In this document: positions 34,436-45,210 of the stretch, one piece after another
Numbering within the stretch: the stretch's first letter is position 1
Layout: each line of letters begins with the position of its first letter
NCBI GenBank assembly: GCA_027382625.1
Contig: JAJKFJ010022319.1
Location: 310,001-374,000 of the forward strand
Source: Tetmemena sp. SeJ-2015
Lineage: Eukaryota; Ciliophora; Spirotrichea; Sporadotrichida; Oxytrichidae
Direction of reading: 5' to 3'
Length of the DNA stretch: 64,000 bases
Program-made: the position numbers and the translations under genes
Notes under the pieces: model-generated
What the model was told of the DNA's origin: nothing
Databases searched by the model: none
What the model saw: the letters and a program-made list of their open reading frames with translations, nothing else

Positions 34436-36147
34436 ATGTTCTCTAAAAGTTTCTTTCTACTAGTTTCTGTGATATCTTTCATCTACCTATCTGACTTACT
34501 ATATCCTTAGCTAAAAATAAATGTAGCCTTCACATTCTCCTTAATTATTATGAATAGAAAAGCGCAGAGGTATCAGGAAACATTTATGGAATATGCGCAC
34601 CTATCGAGCATTTAGATGAGCTCAATTAGAAAATACATCCTGTACTTGCTCAGATCAAGGTAACAATCTGGATCATTAATCCATTTTAAAACTTTAAGCA
34701 GCATTTTAATTTGTAGTCTACACCTTTCTTTAAAACATATAAAATCAACATGGAAAATGAATGCCCATTCTGGGCTCAGCAGCGCATGTGCAACTCTAAC
34801 AAGTGCTCTATTTGCGAGTGTTCTTAGAACGAAATCCCCTCATTTTGGAAGTAGCATCAACAGAGTTTGGACACAGGCATTTTTAACCACGTCCTAGCAG
34901 GTACAACTAAAGACTGCCCCCCTAAGGCTGGAGACTGGTGCTCTGATGATGAACACGATTCTAAGGCTATCTTATAAACTTAAATTTGAAATGCTGACTT
35001 AATCTTTGTGAACTTGGAGAAGAACAAAGAGTCTTATACAGCCTACGATGGGATGGAGATCTGGAGAGCAATTTATAAGGAGAATTGCATGATAGAAAAG
35101 TTAAAGGACCTAGATACTTCGAATACTTGCTCTGAGGAGACCCTCCTCTACCAGTTGATATCCGGGTTTCACGCCTCTGTAAATATGCACGTGTCTAAAA
35201 ACTTTTTCGATTAGAAAACTAGTAGCTTTTCACCCAATCATGCTATGTATCTTAATTCATTAGGGAATCACCCTGATAGAATTAAAAACTTGTTCTTTCT
35301 CTATGCGGTACTCTTGAGAGCTATAAATAGAGCTGCTCCTACACTAAGTGCCTATGACTATGCCACAGATTTGAATAGTGAGCAAGATTATGAATTTATT
35401 AAAAATATATTATAATGAGTATCGATCTCAACCATATTTATAAGCTTTATTTCTAAACAGAGATAAATTTTATTCTTACTACTAATTTACTTAAAAGCTA
35501 TATGAATTATTAAAGATTTGATGACGCCAGAGTATGTGAATTAACTTTTGAATACGACACTTTCCCACTGTGAGGAACCTTTTAAAGAGAAGAACCTCTT
35601 TATTAAGATTGAGAATGACTTCCGCTAGGAATTGCTCCTTAAAGATATTTAGACTAAGTTCTTCAACATTTCGAGAATACTTGACTGCGTGGGATGCGAT
35701 AAATGCAGACTAAATGGAAAACTTTAAATCCAAGGCGTAGGAACTGCACTCAAATTACTATTTTCAGCACCTTAAAACTATCATTATTTAATACGATGTA
35801 AAATTAATGATCCATTTTAACTCCTAGTATATTCATTTGAAGAGAACAGAAATTATTGTAAGTTGCTAGTATTAGGGATTAAGTTTCATCTAATGCTCTT
35901 ATTGTTTTTCAAGAGTTATAAATCAGTACTTAAATTTGTCTTATAGGCGCTAGTGAACACCCTCTACAAACTAAGTGAGTCGGTAGAGTTTTACAGATAG
36001 TTCAGAGCATACGAGTAAGAGAGTGATAGGCAATTTGACATTCTGAAACTCATAATTAGTTCCTTCGTAGTCGTTCTCTATGGAATCCTTTTAGCTCTCA
36101 GAAGCTGTAAAAAGAAATCTTAAGTTAACAAAAGCAAAGCAGATTGA
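34436..36147 (+). CDS. ERO1: Endoplasmic reticulum oxidoreductin 1 (ERO1)
   Basis: FAD-dependent oxidase of the ER that reoxidises protein disulfide isomerase and passes electrons to O2. ATG 34436 with a hydrophobic N-terminal signal/anchor (SFFLLVSVISFIYLSDLLY). Family text: IYGICAPIEHLDELN, ECPFWAQQRMCNSNKCSICEC, GMEIWRAIYKENC, LISGFHASVNMHV, LFFLYAVLLRAINRA and the active-site region ILDCVGCDKCRLNGKLQIQG (CxxCxxC), then GTALKLLF. A second hydrophobic segment lies near the C-terminus (ISSFVVVLYGILLAL). GT-AG introns: 34523-34557, 34660-34716 and 35858-35946. IESs at 34969, 35396 and 35776 each restore family sequence. Ends at TGA 36145-36147. The cysteine pattern makes the assignment firm. 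Confidence 0.95.
34969..35001. other. IES, pointer ATCTT
   Basis: 33-bp insert with an in-frame TGA, flanked by ATCTT at 34969 and 35002. Deletion gives SKAIFVNLEKNKESYTAYDG, matching ERO1. Confidence 0.93.
35396..35506. other. IES, pointer TTATTAAA
   Basis: 111-bp insert between 8-bp repeats at 35396 and 35507. Removal joins QDYEFIK to DLMTPEYVNQLL and eliminates an in-frame TGA at 35416. Confidence 0.93.
35776..35818. other. IES, pointer AAC
   Basis: 43-bp insert between AAC at 35776 and 35819. Deletion joins LLFSAPQN to SQYIHLKRTEIIALVN, the expected ERO1 continuation. Confidence 0.75.
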
Positions 36148-36292
36148 GTTTGTAATCTATGAAAAAAATGAAATGACAAGTAAAAATGTACTCTTAGAAA
36201 ATTAAAGTAGTGTCTATCAAATGATTTAAAGTATATTCTTAGACATCCTTTGTCTCAAGGATTTCGATAAAGTGCGAATTAAATTTATATAA

Positions 36293-39200
36293 ATGGAAAA
36301 ATAAAAGTAGAAGCCTTGTCCCTAGAAGGGTAAAGCAGCTACCTCACAAGATCCAAAGCTAGTCGAGATTACGCTTAATCTTGATGAAGAAGGTGATTAT
36401 GAATCAAATTAGCCATCTGAGAAGGCTGATTGTGACATTAACTTTCTCAATTACTTAAAGCCAAACACCACAACTAATAAATCAAGAGCATAAAAGAACC
36501 AAAATTTCCTGAGCAATAATTGCAGTAGCTATTTTAGCACCTAAGTGTAGTTCACCTCTGCAAGGAGAAATTTTGGCGCAGATTCAAACTTAAGATCTTT
36601 GGCGCAATAGCAACTAGAATCGTTTTAAAAGACTGGATAAAATGATAATGTACTGAGTTCAAAATCCTCACAAAAGTCTTTCAATTTTGCTTTCAAGACT
36701 TAGCCTGTTCAAACTACTACAGGCTCATAGATAGGAAGCTCTGCTAATTTAAGACTAGGCGGCTTGGTAAGCGCTACTAGTTCTCAGAAATCAGGTGTTT
36801 GCCTCTTTTCCAATAATAATGCTATCACTGCTACTCACACCAATAAATCTTCTCAGAAGAACTTGTGCAACTAAAGTCTACTGAATATGTGTCGATCACA
36901 ACAGTCCTCGAACTCTAAGTTACTAAATGTTGTCTCTAGGAATGATAAAATATCTGAGAGCTTAAGCTCTGGAGTTTACAAGGAGAATAAGGGTAAAGGC
37001 CCATTCTACAAGCACAAAATAATTAAGCTACTTTCTTAGATTGGTGTTCATGACTTTCTACCGCTAGATAGCTATTCAAATGAAAATCTCTTCTAGATTA
37101 AAAATGTCATTTTGCTTTATTAACTTGGAATATTATGATTGTCGAACTTGTGAGTAAAAATTATCTCTACATGCAGTCTGAATTAAAGACTCACAGGAAA
37201 TTGAATGAAAGTCTGATTTTCAAATACCAGGAGGAGCGTAATCTAAGAAGGAAGATAGAAGCTGAGTATAAGATGCACTAGAAATTTTCGACCCGAATTA
37301 ATGAAGTTCTCTAATATCTGGATAACGTAAAGAACACTTTAAAAAGTTATTCCCTCAAAGAAATTCAGCAAGTCATGCTTGTTAAGGATTTATCAAATCG
37401 TCTTGAGGAAGCTAAAAGTAAGCTGGATATGACTATTTAAGTGAAAGTTATTGATGAGATTCTCTATCAGTACAACTTTTTGGATGAAGGGTTCGGGGCG
37501 GCACACCAAATTTAAACAGGCCATGAATTGGCAGAGTAAATAGATAAGTTTATCAACAATTTGCTAATTGACTCAAGGACAGTAGAGTTAGATTTAGTAG
37601 CACCACTTTCTAAGCAATTAGATCAAGATGATGACATTCTTAGAACCTTCTTGCTTATAATTTAAAGTGCGATATATTAAATTCTAGAAGTATAAATGGC
37701 GTTCTAGCTCTCTTGATCACTTGGGCAGGCACAATAGACACTTATACGGGTGCCACAATCACATCACAATTGGCCAAGCTTTGAAAGAAACAAAAGAAGA
37801 GTCTAAAAAGATCCTAAAACATCTTCAAAAATAGAATGAAGATCTTAAAATTAAAAATGAAAAGCTGACCATAGAAATTCAAAATGTAGAGCCTTACTTG
37901 GAGAAGAAGGAGCTCCTACAATAAATTGCATCACTTGAATCAGACGTGTATAAGATTGAGTCGGTTAATAAACATCTTGTATCGAGAAATAGAGAGCTTA
38001 TCAAAAGCAGAGAGGAGCTCAGTCATCAAGCACAACATTATAAAGAGAAGCAAATAAATCATTATTTATATGCTTCATAATATAAAGAGATAGTGAAGGC
38101 ACTTACAAATATGAAACAAGAGAAACACATATTGGATAAGTTTATTGGGATGCTATTGAGTAAAACTAATTAGGAACTGGGAAAATAGGAGATTCTCTAG
38201 TTAAGAGGATTGATAAGTAGCAGCTAAGGCTTGGTTTATGTAAATGAAGAATCTTCTCAAGAAGCGAAATCCAGGTGCGGGAGTGGAATGTCTAATGTTC
38301 AAGGCTCAATTTAAGAAATTAGAGCAGAGTACTTGAAATAGAGAACTATGAACGAGGAGCTTATTCATTACTTGCAAGTTAAATTTATTATAATCTTTCG
38401 TTTGATTTTAACTAATAAGTGGCAATTCAAGAGCTATATAAAAGTAGCAGAGATAAAGAAGTACTTATGAAGCTTGAAGAAAAGCTATTTCTTTATCAGT
38501 TCTAGTTATCTGATGAAGCTCTTCCTAACAACAGTTTACAATAGCATCAAATCTCAACCAGCTCCTCTCTTAATAGTCCAACTATTGTTGGTCCTCAATT
38601 CGTTCCTTTAAAAAAGTTAAAGTAAAAAAGAGAGTATATGCGCTCCAAAGATCGCCTAAGTTCAATAACTGCTCTTTCAACCTCCCAAGATAAGGTTAGC
38701 AAGCGTTATACTTACTCTAATCTCAACACTACCATTAGTAATTACACTAAGAGTCATCCTGTTAACGGTAGAGTAGGCTCCTAAATATCAAACATTAGTG
38801 GGAGCTTGGCTGGGTATCACGGAGCAAATCTTGGTCCCTCAATAGTGAGCGATATAAACAACCCTCATAATATAAGCACGGCTACTGGAGCAACTATAAT
38901 GGGAATAGTTGAAGAGACTAGCACATGTGGTGGACTCAAAAGGAAGAGTACCGCAGATGAGACATCAACTAGGAATCATAATATCAATAATGGAATTGCT
39001 AAATAGTTTAGTCTGAGAAATCCCAAATAGCTGTCACTTTAAAATTTGGAATTAGCAAGCAGTAATTATATCAGCGCAAGGAAAATAGACAGAGGTCCAA
39101 ACACTTCCCCTAAAACTTATTTTATAATAACCTAATAAACAAAAATTTATTAGAGTGGGAATATGTCTGGAAAATCTTAAGTTCATAAATAAATATTTAT

Positions 39201-39450
39201 TTTATTGTCTTAAGGAACAGCATTGACTTCATTCATTAAAATATTTATTTTATTGACAAAGCCAACGAATTTTGTGTTCACACTGAGTTAATTAAAACTT
39301 AATGATAAAAGCCACTAGAATAGCAAGTCAGCCTCTAAATATTGAGAAGATTACTATACTAAATAATTATAAGAAATGTATAATAATGCAAGCAAATTTT
39401 CCTATAAGCGAAGCACCCAGAATAAGTTTATTTTAACTAATTAAGATTGA
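36293..39450 (+). CDS. Coiled-coil protein with S/N-rich termini
   Basis: ATG 36293. About 250 disordered residues (S/N/K/Q-rich) are followed by coiled coil (KLNESLIFKYQEERNLRRKI; KETKEESKKILKHLQKQNED; ELIKSREELSHQAQHYKEKQ), then a Q/S/N-rich tail. IESs with pointers TAAAAAT (37099), AAGT (38376) and CTAAAT (39335) restore the frame, and a 17-bp direct repeat at 39191 may be another. A further break is near 37650. With the 39335 IES removed the frame ends at TGA 39448-39450. It resembles centriolar or ciliary coiled-coil proteins in architecture only. Confidence 0.65.
37099..37154. other. IES, pointer TAAAAAT
   Basis: 56-bp insert with two TGA codons in frame, between 7-bp repeats at 37099 and 37155. 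Removal joins NLFQIKN to YLYMQSELKTHRK. Confidence 0.9.
38376..38416. other. IES, pointer AAGT
   Basis: 41-bp insert between AAGT at 38376 and 38417. Removal joins ELIHYLQ to VAIQELYKSSRDKE. Confidence 0.88.
39191..39238. repeat. 17-bp direct repeat bounding 48 bp (candidate IES)
   Basis: A 17-bp AT-rich sequence at 39191-39207 recurs exactly at 39239-39255. Deletion of one unit keeps the frame (48 bp is a multiple of three), so coding evidence cannot decide. The repeat is longer than any other pointer found here. Confidence 0.6.
39335..39358. other. IES, pointer CTAAAT
   Basis: 24-bp insert containing an in-frame TGA, between 6-bp repeats at 39335 and 39359. Removal extends the frame with SASKQLQEMYNNASKFSY. 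Confidence 0.75.
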
Positions 39451-39549
39451 TCTCAAATATTTAATAACCTTTGTACCTTCTGAGCTATAATCAGAAATAA
39501 TTTTGAATTTAAATTAAATCTGTTGATTTTATAATTTTCTGCCAATAAA

Positions 39550-40869
39550 ATGGATCAAGACTCTTATTTAAATAATCTTTACTCTTAAGTAGACACACAT
39601 CGGCCTTTCCCAACTCTTCCTGGCGATAATTCCAGAACCTAGAACCCACCACAATAGCAAATTAATAGCTTTTCTCACCTTAACACTCAAAGTTACCAGC
39701 AGTAGAATTAGATGATGATGAGTTAAGTAACTGCCACTTAAAATCAACAGCCACCTTCCTCTTCCACAAATTTGATAAAGTAGAAGGCTAAGAACAGAAC
39801 TGAAATTTTCCACTTGCTCATGTGCCAAAGCTTAAAGGAGCTAGAGATAAGTACTTTTATAGAGCAAATGCTGGAGGAAAACCTCATCAGTTATTAGTAC
39901 TCTTCAAAAGTGTTGACTAACTCTATGCTATGGCTCCAGGCTAAGCCAAATGAAAATTTCAATCCATGTTCAAACCAGTAATAGCAAGCCCCTAACTTCA
40001 ATTTTGATGGCTCTCAAATGACTTAATAAAAAGCTAGTCACCAGGGACAGTATCTCTTTGAGAATGAATTTGTACTAGTCTATCATAATGTTGACACATT
40101 TCAACAGGACTTTTTGAGGGGATATTTGCAGATAGAAATGTAAAGGCTGAAATTATTCAAGCAGAATAAATTGGCGAGTGGTACTCCCTCTTTTAAAGTG
40201 ATCTTACTTTTCCATGGAGTTTGTGATCAGCTTTTCAACAATCCTTCAAGTGACAAGCAAAACAGGGGTAGGTTAGGAGCGACCTAGAGTGATTAATTGA
40301 AGTAAGAGAGGAATAATCCATTCTAGTCTACTTTATAAGACTAAGGCAGAACAACTGTCTCTAAATCTGAGTATGATAAATTCCTAATAGATCTCACCAT
40401 AAGCTATGAGTTCGACTATATCGAATTAGACTCACCAGTAGAGGTTATTGACTTTCTAAAAGAGATGCATCAATCGATTGTAGAAAAGCCCCATCGCAAA
40501 GAGCTCTCGATGTACTCTCGCAAGGGTTTCAAGCCGGGGAAAAAGGCTCAACTTTCTGGCTTCAAAGATCCTATGAGCATATCTTACATCTCGATGTTAA
40601 TGTGTATTCCAGGAGTCAGTGAAAATAAGGCTATTGCTATGGCAAAAGTATTTCCCACTTTTGCCAATCTCATGCAGATGATTGTTGATGAAAAAATAGA
40701 CCAGAAGGCTAAAGTTAAAATGCTTACTGAAGTTGAAGTGAAAGGAAATTCAATGGGAGAGAAAAGCAAAAGAATGGGTAAGGTGTTAGCTGAGAGAATT
40801 TATAAGACTCTTAAGAGTGCGGATCCAAAAACTTAGATAAGTGGTGAAGCAGAAAAGAATGCTAAATGA
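39550..40869 (+). CDS. EME1/MMS4-like structure-specific endonuclease subunit (XPF/ERCC4 family)
   Basis: Uninterrupted 440-codon frame, ATG 39550 to TGA 40867-40869. The N-terminal ~100 residues are Q/N/S-rich. The middle contains an ERCC4-like alpha/beta stretch (EMQRLKLFKQNKLAS; FKVILLFHGVCDQLF; FDYIELDSPVEVIDFL) without an obvious ERKxxxD catalytic motif, as expected for the non-catalytic MUS81 partner. The C-terminus has helix-hairpin-helix-like text (MLMCIPGVSENKAIAMAKVF, then PTFANLMQMI), closely resembling the EME1 IPGVS...A...P.T motif. The inferred role is resolving recombination and replication intermediates together with MUS81. MUS81, FANCM and XPF relatives are alternatives. The gene has neither introns nor IESs. 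Confidence 0.6.
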
Positions 40870-41059
40870 AGGTTAAGGATCAGCAATGGGCTTTTAATAA
40901 ATAATAATTTATTCAATAAACTCTTTTTAAAATGAGTTGATTAGATTATAGAATTGTTTTTCAATTACTTAATTTCAGATTACTGATTCAATATATGTGA
41001 ATTAGACCTGCCAGAATTAAATTAAGTAATATAAAATTTTTATAACCTTATTCAAGTAT

Positions 41060-42600
41060 ATGCTGTCCAAGCTCTCTTCAAGCATACTAAAACACTCCTA
41101 GAAAGCAAAGCAAGTTTCATCTGCTTCTTAGATGCTACTTTCAGGCTCTCAGCCTTAAAGAAACGTGTCTTTGCTTGTTAACTCTCAAGGCTTAGAGGAA
41201 GATTAAATTCTAATCTAAAAGACTGCCTACGATTTCGCAAATTCTCAACTCAAACCATTTGCAGCAGAATGGGATGAGAAGAAGCATTTCCCCATGGATG
41301 TTTACAGAGAAGCTGCACAGCTTGGATTCGCAGGTATTTATGTGAGTGAAGAGTAAGGAGGATGCGGTCTTGGAAGACTTGAAGCATCTCTCATCTTTGA
41401 AGCTCTCTCAACTGGTAAGTTTATCCTTGAAGTTTATATGCCAAATATTTCAGTATTGAATTGTCTCAATTATCATTCCATATTGACCATAACATTTAAT
41501 TCTATTTGGGTTGCATACTTACAATTAATTCTAGGGTGTGTTGGCTCCTCTGCTTACTTAAGTATTCATAACATGGTTGCATGGATGATTGACTCATTTG
41601 GAAATGAGGACCAAAAGAAGAAGTGGATACCTCCCATGATGACACTTGATCTCTTTGGCTCGTACTGTTTAACTGAGCCTGATTCTGGAAGTGATGCCCA
41701 AGCTATGAAGACAACTGCTTTCTCTCCTCTTATATTTTTTGGCATAATTAATGCAAAGGACATGGGAGATCATTACGTTCTCAATGGATCAAAGGCATTT
41801 ATCAGCGGAGCGGGAGCCACTGACCTTTACCTTATCATGTGCAAGACTGGTGAGAAGGAAGTTTCTTGCATACTTGTTGAAAAAGGAACAAAGGGTCTTT
41901 CCTTTGGAAAGAATGAAAACAAGGTTAGTTAATCGTAGAATATTGATGAAAGAAATTAAGTTATTAAACCTTTGCTTTAGATGGGATGGAACGTTCAACC
42001 CACAGCACTTGTGATTCTGGAAGACTGTAAAGTGCCCAAGGAAAATTTGATCGGATCAAAAGGTCAAGGTTTCAAGATTGCTCTCTCAGGACTTGACGGT
42101 GGCAGATTGAATATCGCAAGTTGCTCGCTCGGAGGAGCTGCTGCTTCCCTTGATATTGCTGTTGACTATGTTAAAGGCAGAAAGCAGTTTGGCAAACCTA
42201 TTTCTGACATGAATACTCAGTCATTTAATAATTTTATTGTGACAACCAGCACATTCAATTCAAACTTGCTTAAATGGCTACTGATTTGGAGGCCTCTCGC
42301 CTGATGGTGAGACATGGAGCACGTTTGATTACTGAAAAGGCCCCTAACTACTCTATGTACTGCGCCATGGCGAAGAAATTTGCTACTGATAAGTGCTTTG
42401 ACATAGTAAACGATGCTCTTCAACTGCATGGAGGATATGGTTACTTGAAAGACTACCCAATTGAGAGATACCTCAGAGATTTAAGAGTCCATCAAATCCT
42501 CGAGGGAACCAACGAGATCATGATGCACATCATCTCTTAAAATATATAGTGTGTCTCATTATTCTATATAATCCAAAGACACCTTCTTTCAGACAAATGA
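41060..42600 (+). CDS. Isobutyryl-CoA dehydrogenase-like acyl-CoA dehydrogenase (ACAD8 type), mitochondrial
   Basis: FAD flavoenzyme of valine catabolism, passing electrons to electron-transfer flavoprotein. ATG 41060 begins with a basic, Ser-rich presequence typical of mitochondrial targeting ([20 protein letters not shown]). Family landmarks: [76 protein letters not shown] with [57 protein letters not shown] and [12 protein letters not shown]. The HNM and [10 protein letters not shown] text is closest to ACAD8. Introns 41415-41534 and 41924-41980 are GT-AG. IESs at 41716 and 42225 have no GT-AG ends. The last stop is TGA 42598-42600; the final ~17 codons are not family-like. Confidence 0.93.
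41716..41751. other. IES, pointer TGC
   Basis: 36-bp insert, open in frame, that would add 12 residues inside a conserved block. Deletion between TGC at 41716 and 41752 gives [13 protein letters not shown]. Confidence 0.88.
42225..42253. other. IES, pointer TT
   Basis: 29-bp frame-breaking insert between TT at 42225 and 42254. Deletion gives [20 protein letters not shown], exactly the ACAD8 pattern. The pointer is the shortest seen here. Confidence 0.85.
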
Positions 42601-42830
42601 GAATAGATAACTGAACAGCTAATATCAAACTCCTGCTAATCATTTATGGTTCTGCAAGCAAGCTAGACGGATCTTTAATGATTTAATCAAATCTTATTCG
42701 CCGTATCAATCCGAACATTTATTTAAACTTAGCTAACTAAATACAAGACTATTGAGAAAATGTGAAAAAAGATAGATAAAGAATATGAGGATTTTAAGTA
42801 GAAATCAATTCGATAATAGTCTTTATATTT
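42545..42830 (+). CDS. Uncertain short ORF downstream of ACAD8
   Basis: A frame without ATG reads YQTPANHLWFCKQARRIFND, then LIKSYSPYQSEHLFKLSQLN and LLRKCEK. One base off it continues KIDKEYEDFKQKSIRQ across a six-A run near 42764. The composition looks coding, but no start is visible; it may begin upstream through an IES. Not recognised. Confidence 0.3.
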
Positions 42831-43063
42831 TTATAGTATGTATTAATATCCACCAGTTACATTGAGAAATCTGATATTTCTTATTGGCTATCATAAAAGA
42901 ATTATCAATTTATGGCAAAGTATATTAAATTAAAAATCGATTTTACTTTTTGAACAATAATCGATATAATAAATTAAAAGTATAAAATCTCCTTTCTAGA
43001 TAACTTAGCAACTTAAATATTTTACTTTTTACTAATTTCAATTAATAATTTGAGGACGAGTCA

Positions 43064-45033
43064 ATGTCTGACAAGAAAATTAATAAGACGGCAGATGAAA
43101 ATCTTGCTTTTAGCTAAATCGATAACAGCGAAAAAGATCGCTTCCTGGGCGAAGGAGCTACTGAAGATGCTAACCTTTAAAATGATGCCGCTCCAAAAAA
43201 TACTGCTTCTATGCCGCCTATGAGCCCTTTAGTTGCATCAGCAACTGTGATCAATCTCATTCTGGCAACAGGACCTTTCAGGTAAGCACACCTTGCTAAT
43301 TGAAAATTACTCTTGTTTAAAGGATCTTTAATGTCTTAGATTTTAGTGTCTAGATCTATATTGTTGAATATGTGCTTATATTGTTTATAGTTATCCTTAA
43401 AAGTTAATTAGATATTTTTAATATCCTTATGCATTCATCAATTAACCAATACGATATCATAAAATATTGATTATAAATGATTGGCATCACTGGGTCCAGT
43501 TCTAAGTCTGATTATCCTCGCGGTAACAGCAGTTCTCTCTTATGTTGCATCAACCTTTGTGGTGGAAGTTATTTCTTCTGCAAATGCTATTCGCTCTTAA
43601 GGCAGACTCGACACTCTATTCCCTGACTAAGTTTATAAAGGGCCAGATGCTCTAATGAAGTTCAATCAAAAGGATCTTGGATACAAGACATCACCCTTCT
43701 ATATCAGACAGAAAATTGAACTTGGAAAGTTAGTTGAGACATTTTGCCCTCCATGGGTTAAAATTGCAATCTGCAAATCAGCTATTACGTTTTAGATTAG
43801 CTATTTGATGATATTGAGTGATGATCATTCTCGTGATTTACATGTATGGAGCCATGTGCTTGAAATATGCATCAGGAGCTGAGAGCTTTGTGCAGGCAGT
43901 TTCTTACACAATTTATGGAAACGCCACAGAGTGGAATGATAAGTTCTTTATGGATCCCTACTATCGTAAGTTATTACCATTCGTTGAGAGTAACTTAACT
44001 TATAGTTGGCATCATAATATTTGGAGGACTTTCTCTCGCCTTTTCTTTTGGAAATATTGAGAACTATAATTTTTAAGAATGGTTAGGTGTATTTTTTAAC
44101 GCCAAGATCCTGCAGATAGTGACAGGTATATGTAGACTAGTTGTGATAACATTTCTGTACGGAGGCACGTTTTACTACCTGGGTGCTGACGGAGTGTAAG
44201 AGGCGCCAGTATTCGATGGACCAAACATCGCAAAGAATCTAGCAACAACTTTTGGAAATACTGTGTTCGTGTTCATTTTCCATCACTCTATTTCCGGAAT
44301 TGTTTACCCAATTCGACCCCAAACAGATATTAAGAAGATGTTCCTTACCAGTCATATAATTGGCGCAGTTTTATTGGGATTCGAAGGCTTGATCGCTTTT
44401 CTTGCATTTTCAGGAATCGATCATGACTGCAGCACTGGTGTATACCCTTGCAGGGTCTCAAAGCTCTTCAATGAGAATTTTGTGAACATCCCCTTCGTTG
44501 GCTAAGTTTGCAACTTCTATCCAATGTTGAATGTGAGCTCAGTCCCTGTCATCACCATCACTCTTCGTAATAATCTCATGGAGGTCATACCCATCAAAAA
44601 ATGTAAAATTGGCCATTTAAATTATAAATGGTTGCTTAGAAGCAATAACAAGGTTGCAAGATATATGGCTCAAGACCACTTGAGAGTTGTAAAGGGTATT
44701 TGGGCTATCTTGATTTCCATCCCAGTCATTTTGATTGTGTGCTTCTTCAAAGATCCTCAAGTTTTCTTGGCCTACACTGGAGGAATTTGCGGAACATTCA
44801 TCCTTTTCTTCTTCCCTCTAACACTCACTCTTAATTAAAATAAAAAGTCTCATTCTATGATTACTTTCACTTATTTCTCCAGGAAGAGATAACTTGAAAA
44901 GACATATGGCGTTAACTTTAACAAGAGTCCTTTCTAACACCCAGTGTTCCTGATACTAATTGGCGCTTACGCAACTCTCACACTTGCATTTGTGGTAACA
45001 GGCCTGGTTTTAAGTGGAGGTGGAGGTCACTGA
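43064..45033 (+). CDS. Amino acid transporter (AAAP/SLC38-like)
   Basis: Multi-pass permease of the amino acid/auxin permease family, probably proton- or sodium-coupled. ATG 43064, TGA 45031-45033. A hydrophilic N-terminus is followed by VINLILATGPFSYPYASLGP, LSLIILAVTAVLSYVASTFV and VKIAIILVIYMYGAMCLKYA, then LGIIIFGGLSLAFSFG, ITFLYGGTFYYLGADG, FVFIFHHSISGIVYPIRPQT, IGAVLLGFEGLIAFLAFSGI and others, roughly 10-11 membrane segments. Introns 43282-43390 and 43966-44005 are GT-AG. Four IESs (43392, 43431, 43769, 44599) break the coding sequence, two separated by a 13-bp coding segment. The HHS near 44281 and the IRPQTD loop are typical of the family. The substrate is not predictable. Confidence 0.85.
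43392..43421. other. IES, pointer TATCCTTA
   Basis: 30-bp insert between 8-bp repeats at 43392 and 43422, immediately after the intron acceptor at 43390. With the next IES removed too, the protein reads TGPFSYPYASLGPVL. Confidence 0.92.
43431..43483. other. IES, pointer GCAT
   Basis: 53-bp insert between GCAT at 43431 and 43484. Together with the preceding IES it leaves a retained segment of only 13 bp (43422-43434, both pointers included). Confidence 0.9.
43769..43823. other. IES, pointer ATC
   Basis: 55-bp insert between ATC at 43769 and 43824. Removal gives the membrane helix WVKIAIILVIYMYGAM. Confidence 0.85.
44599..44625. other. IES, pointer AAATG
   Basis: 27-bp insert between AAATG at 44599 and 44626. 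Removal joins VIPIKK to WLLRSNNKVARY. Confidence 0.85.
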
Positions 45034-45210
45034 ATATCTCCTATGAGATGGAGTTGTTCTAACTTCTCTTTGTATTAAACGATCAAATTGTGTTACAATC
45101 TATTTCCGAGGACGAGTCTGTTGCACTCGCTTAATATGTTTTATCCTCTTAATTCTTAACTAGTAAATCGCCTATTAATTTATTATAATAGTTATTATAA
45201 TTATTTCAAA

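Noticed and set aside
41566..41763. Minus-strand ORFs across ACAD8
   Set aside because: They lie opposite a highly conserved enzyme sequence and have no independent support.
42217..42540. A second, separate dehydrogenase gene starting at ATG 42274
   Set aside because: This ATG is an internal methionine (MATDLEASR) of ACAD8; the apparent new frame is created by the 29-bp IES.
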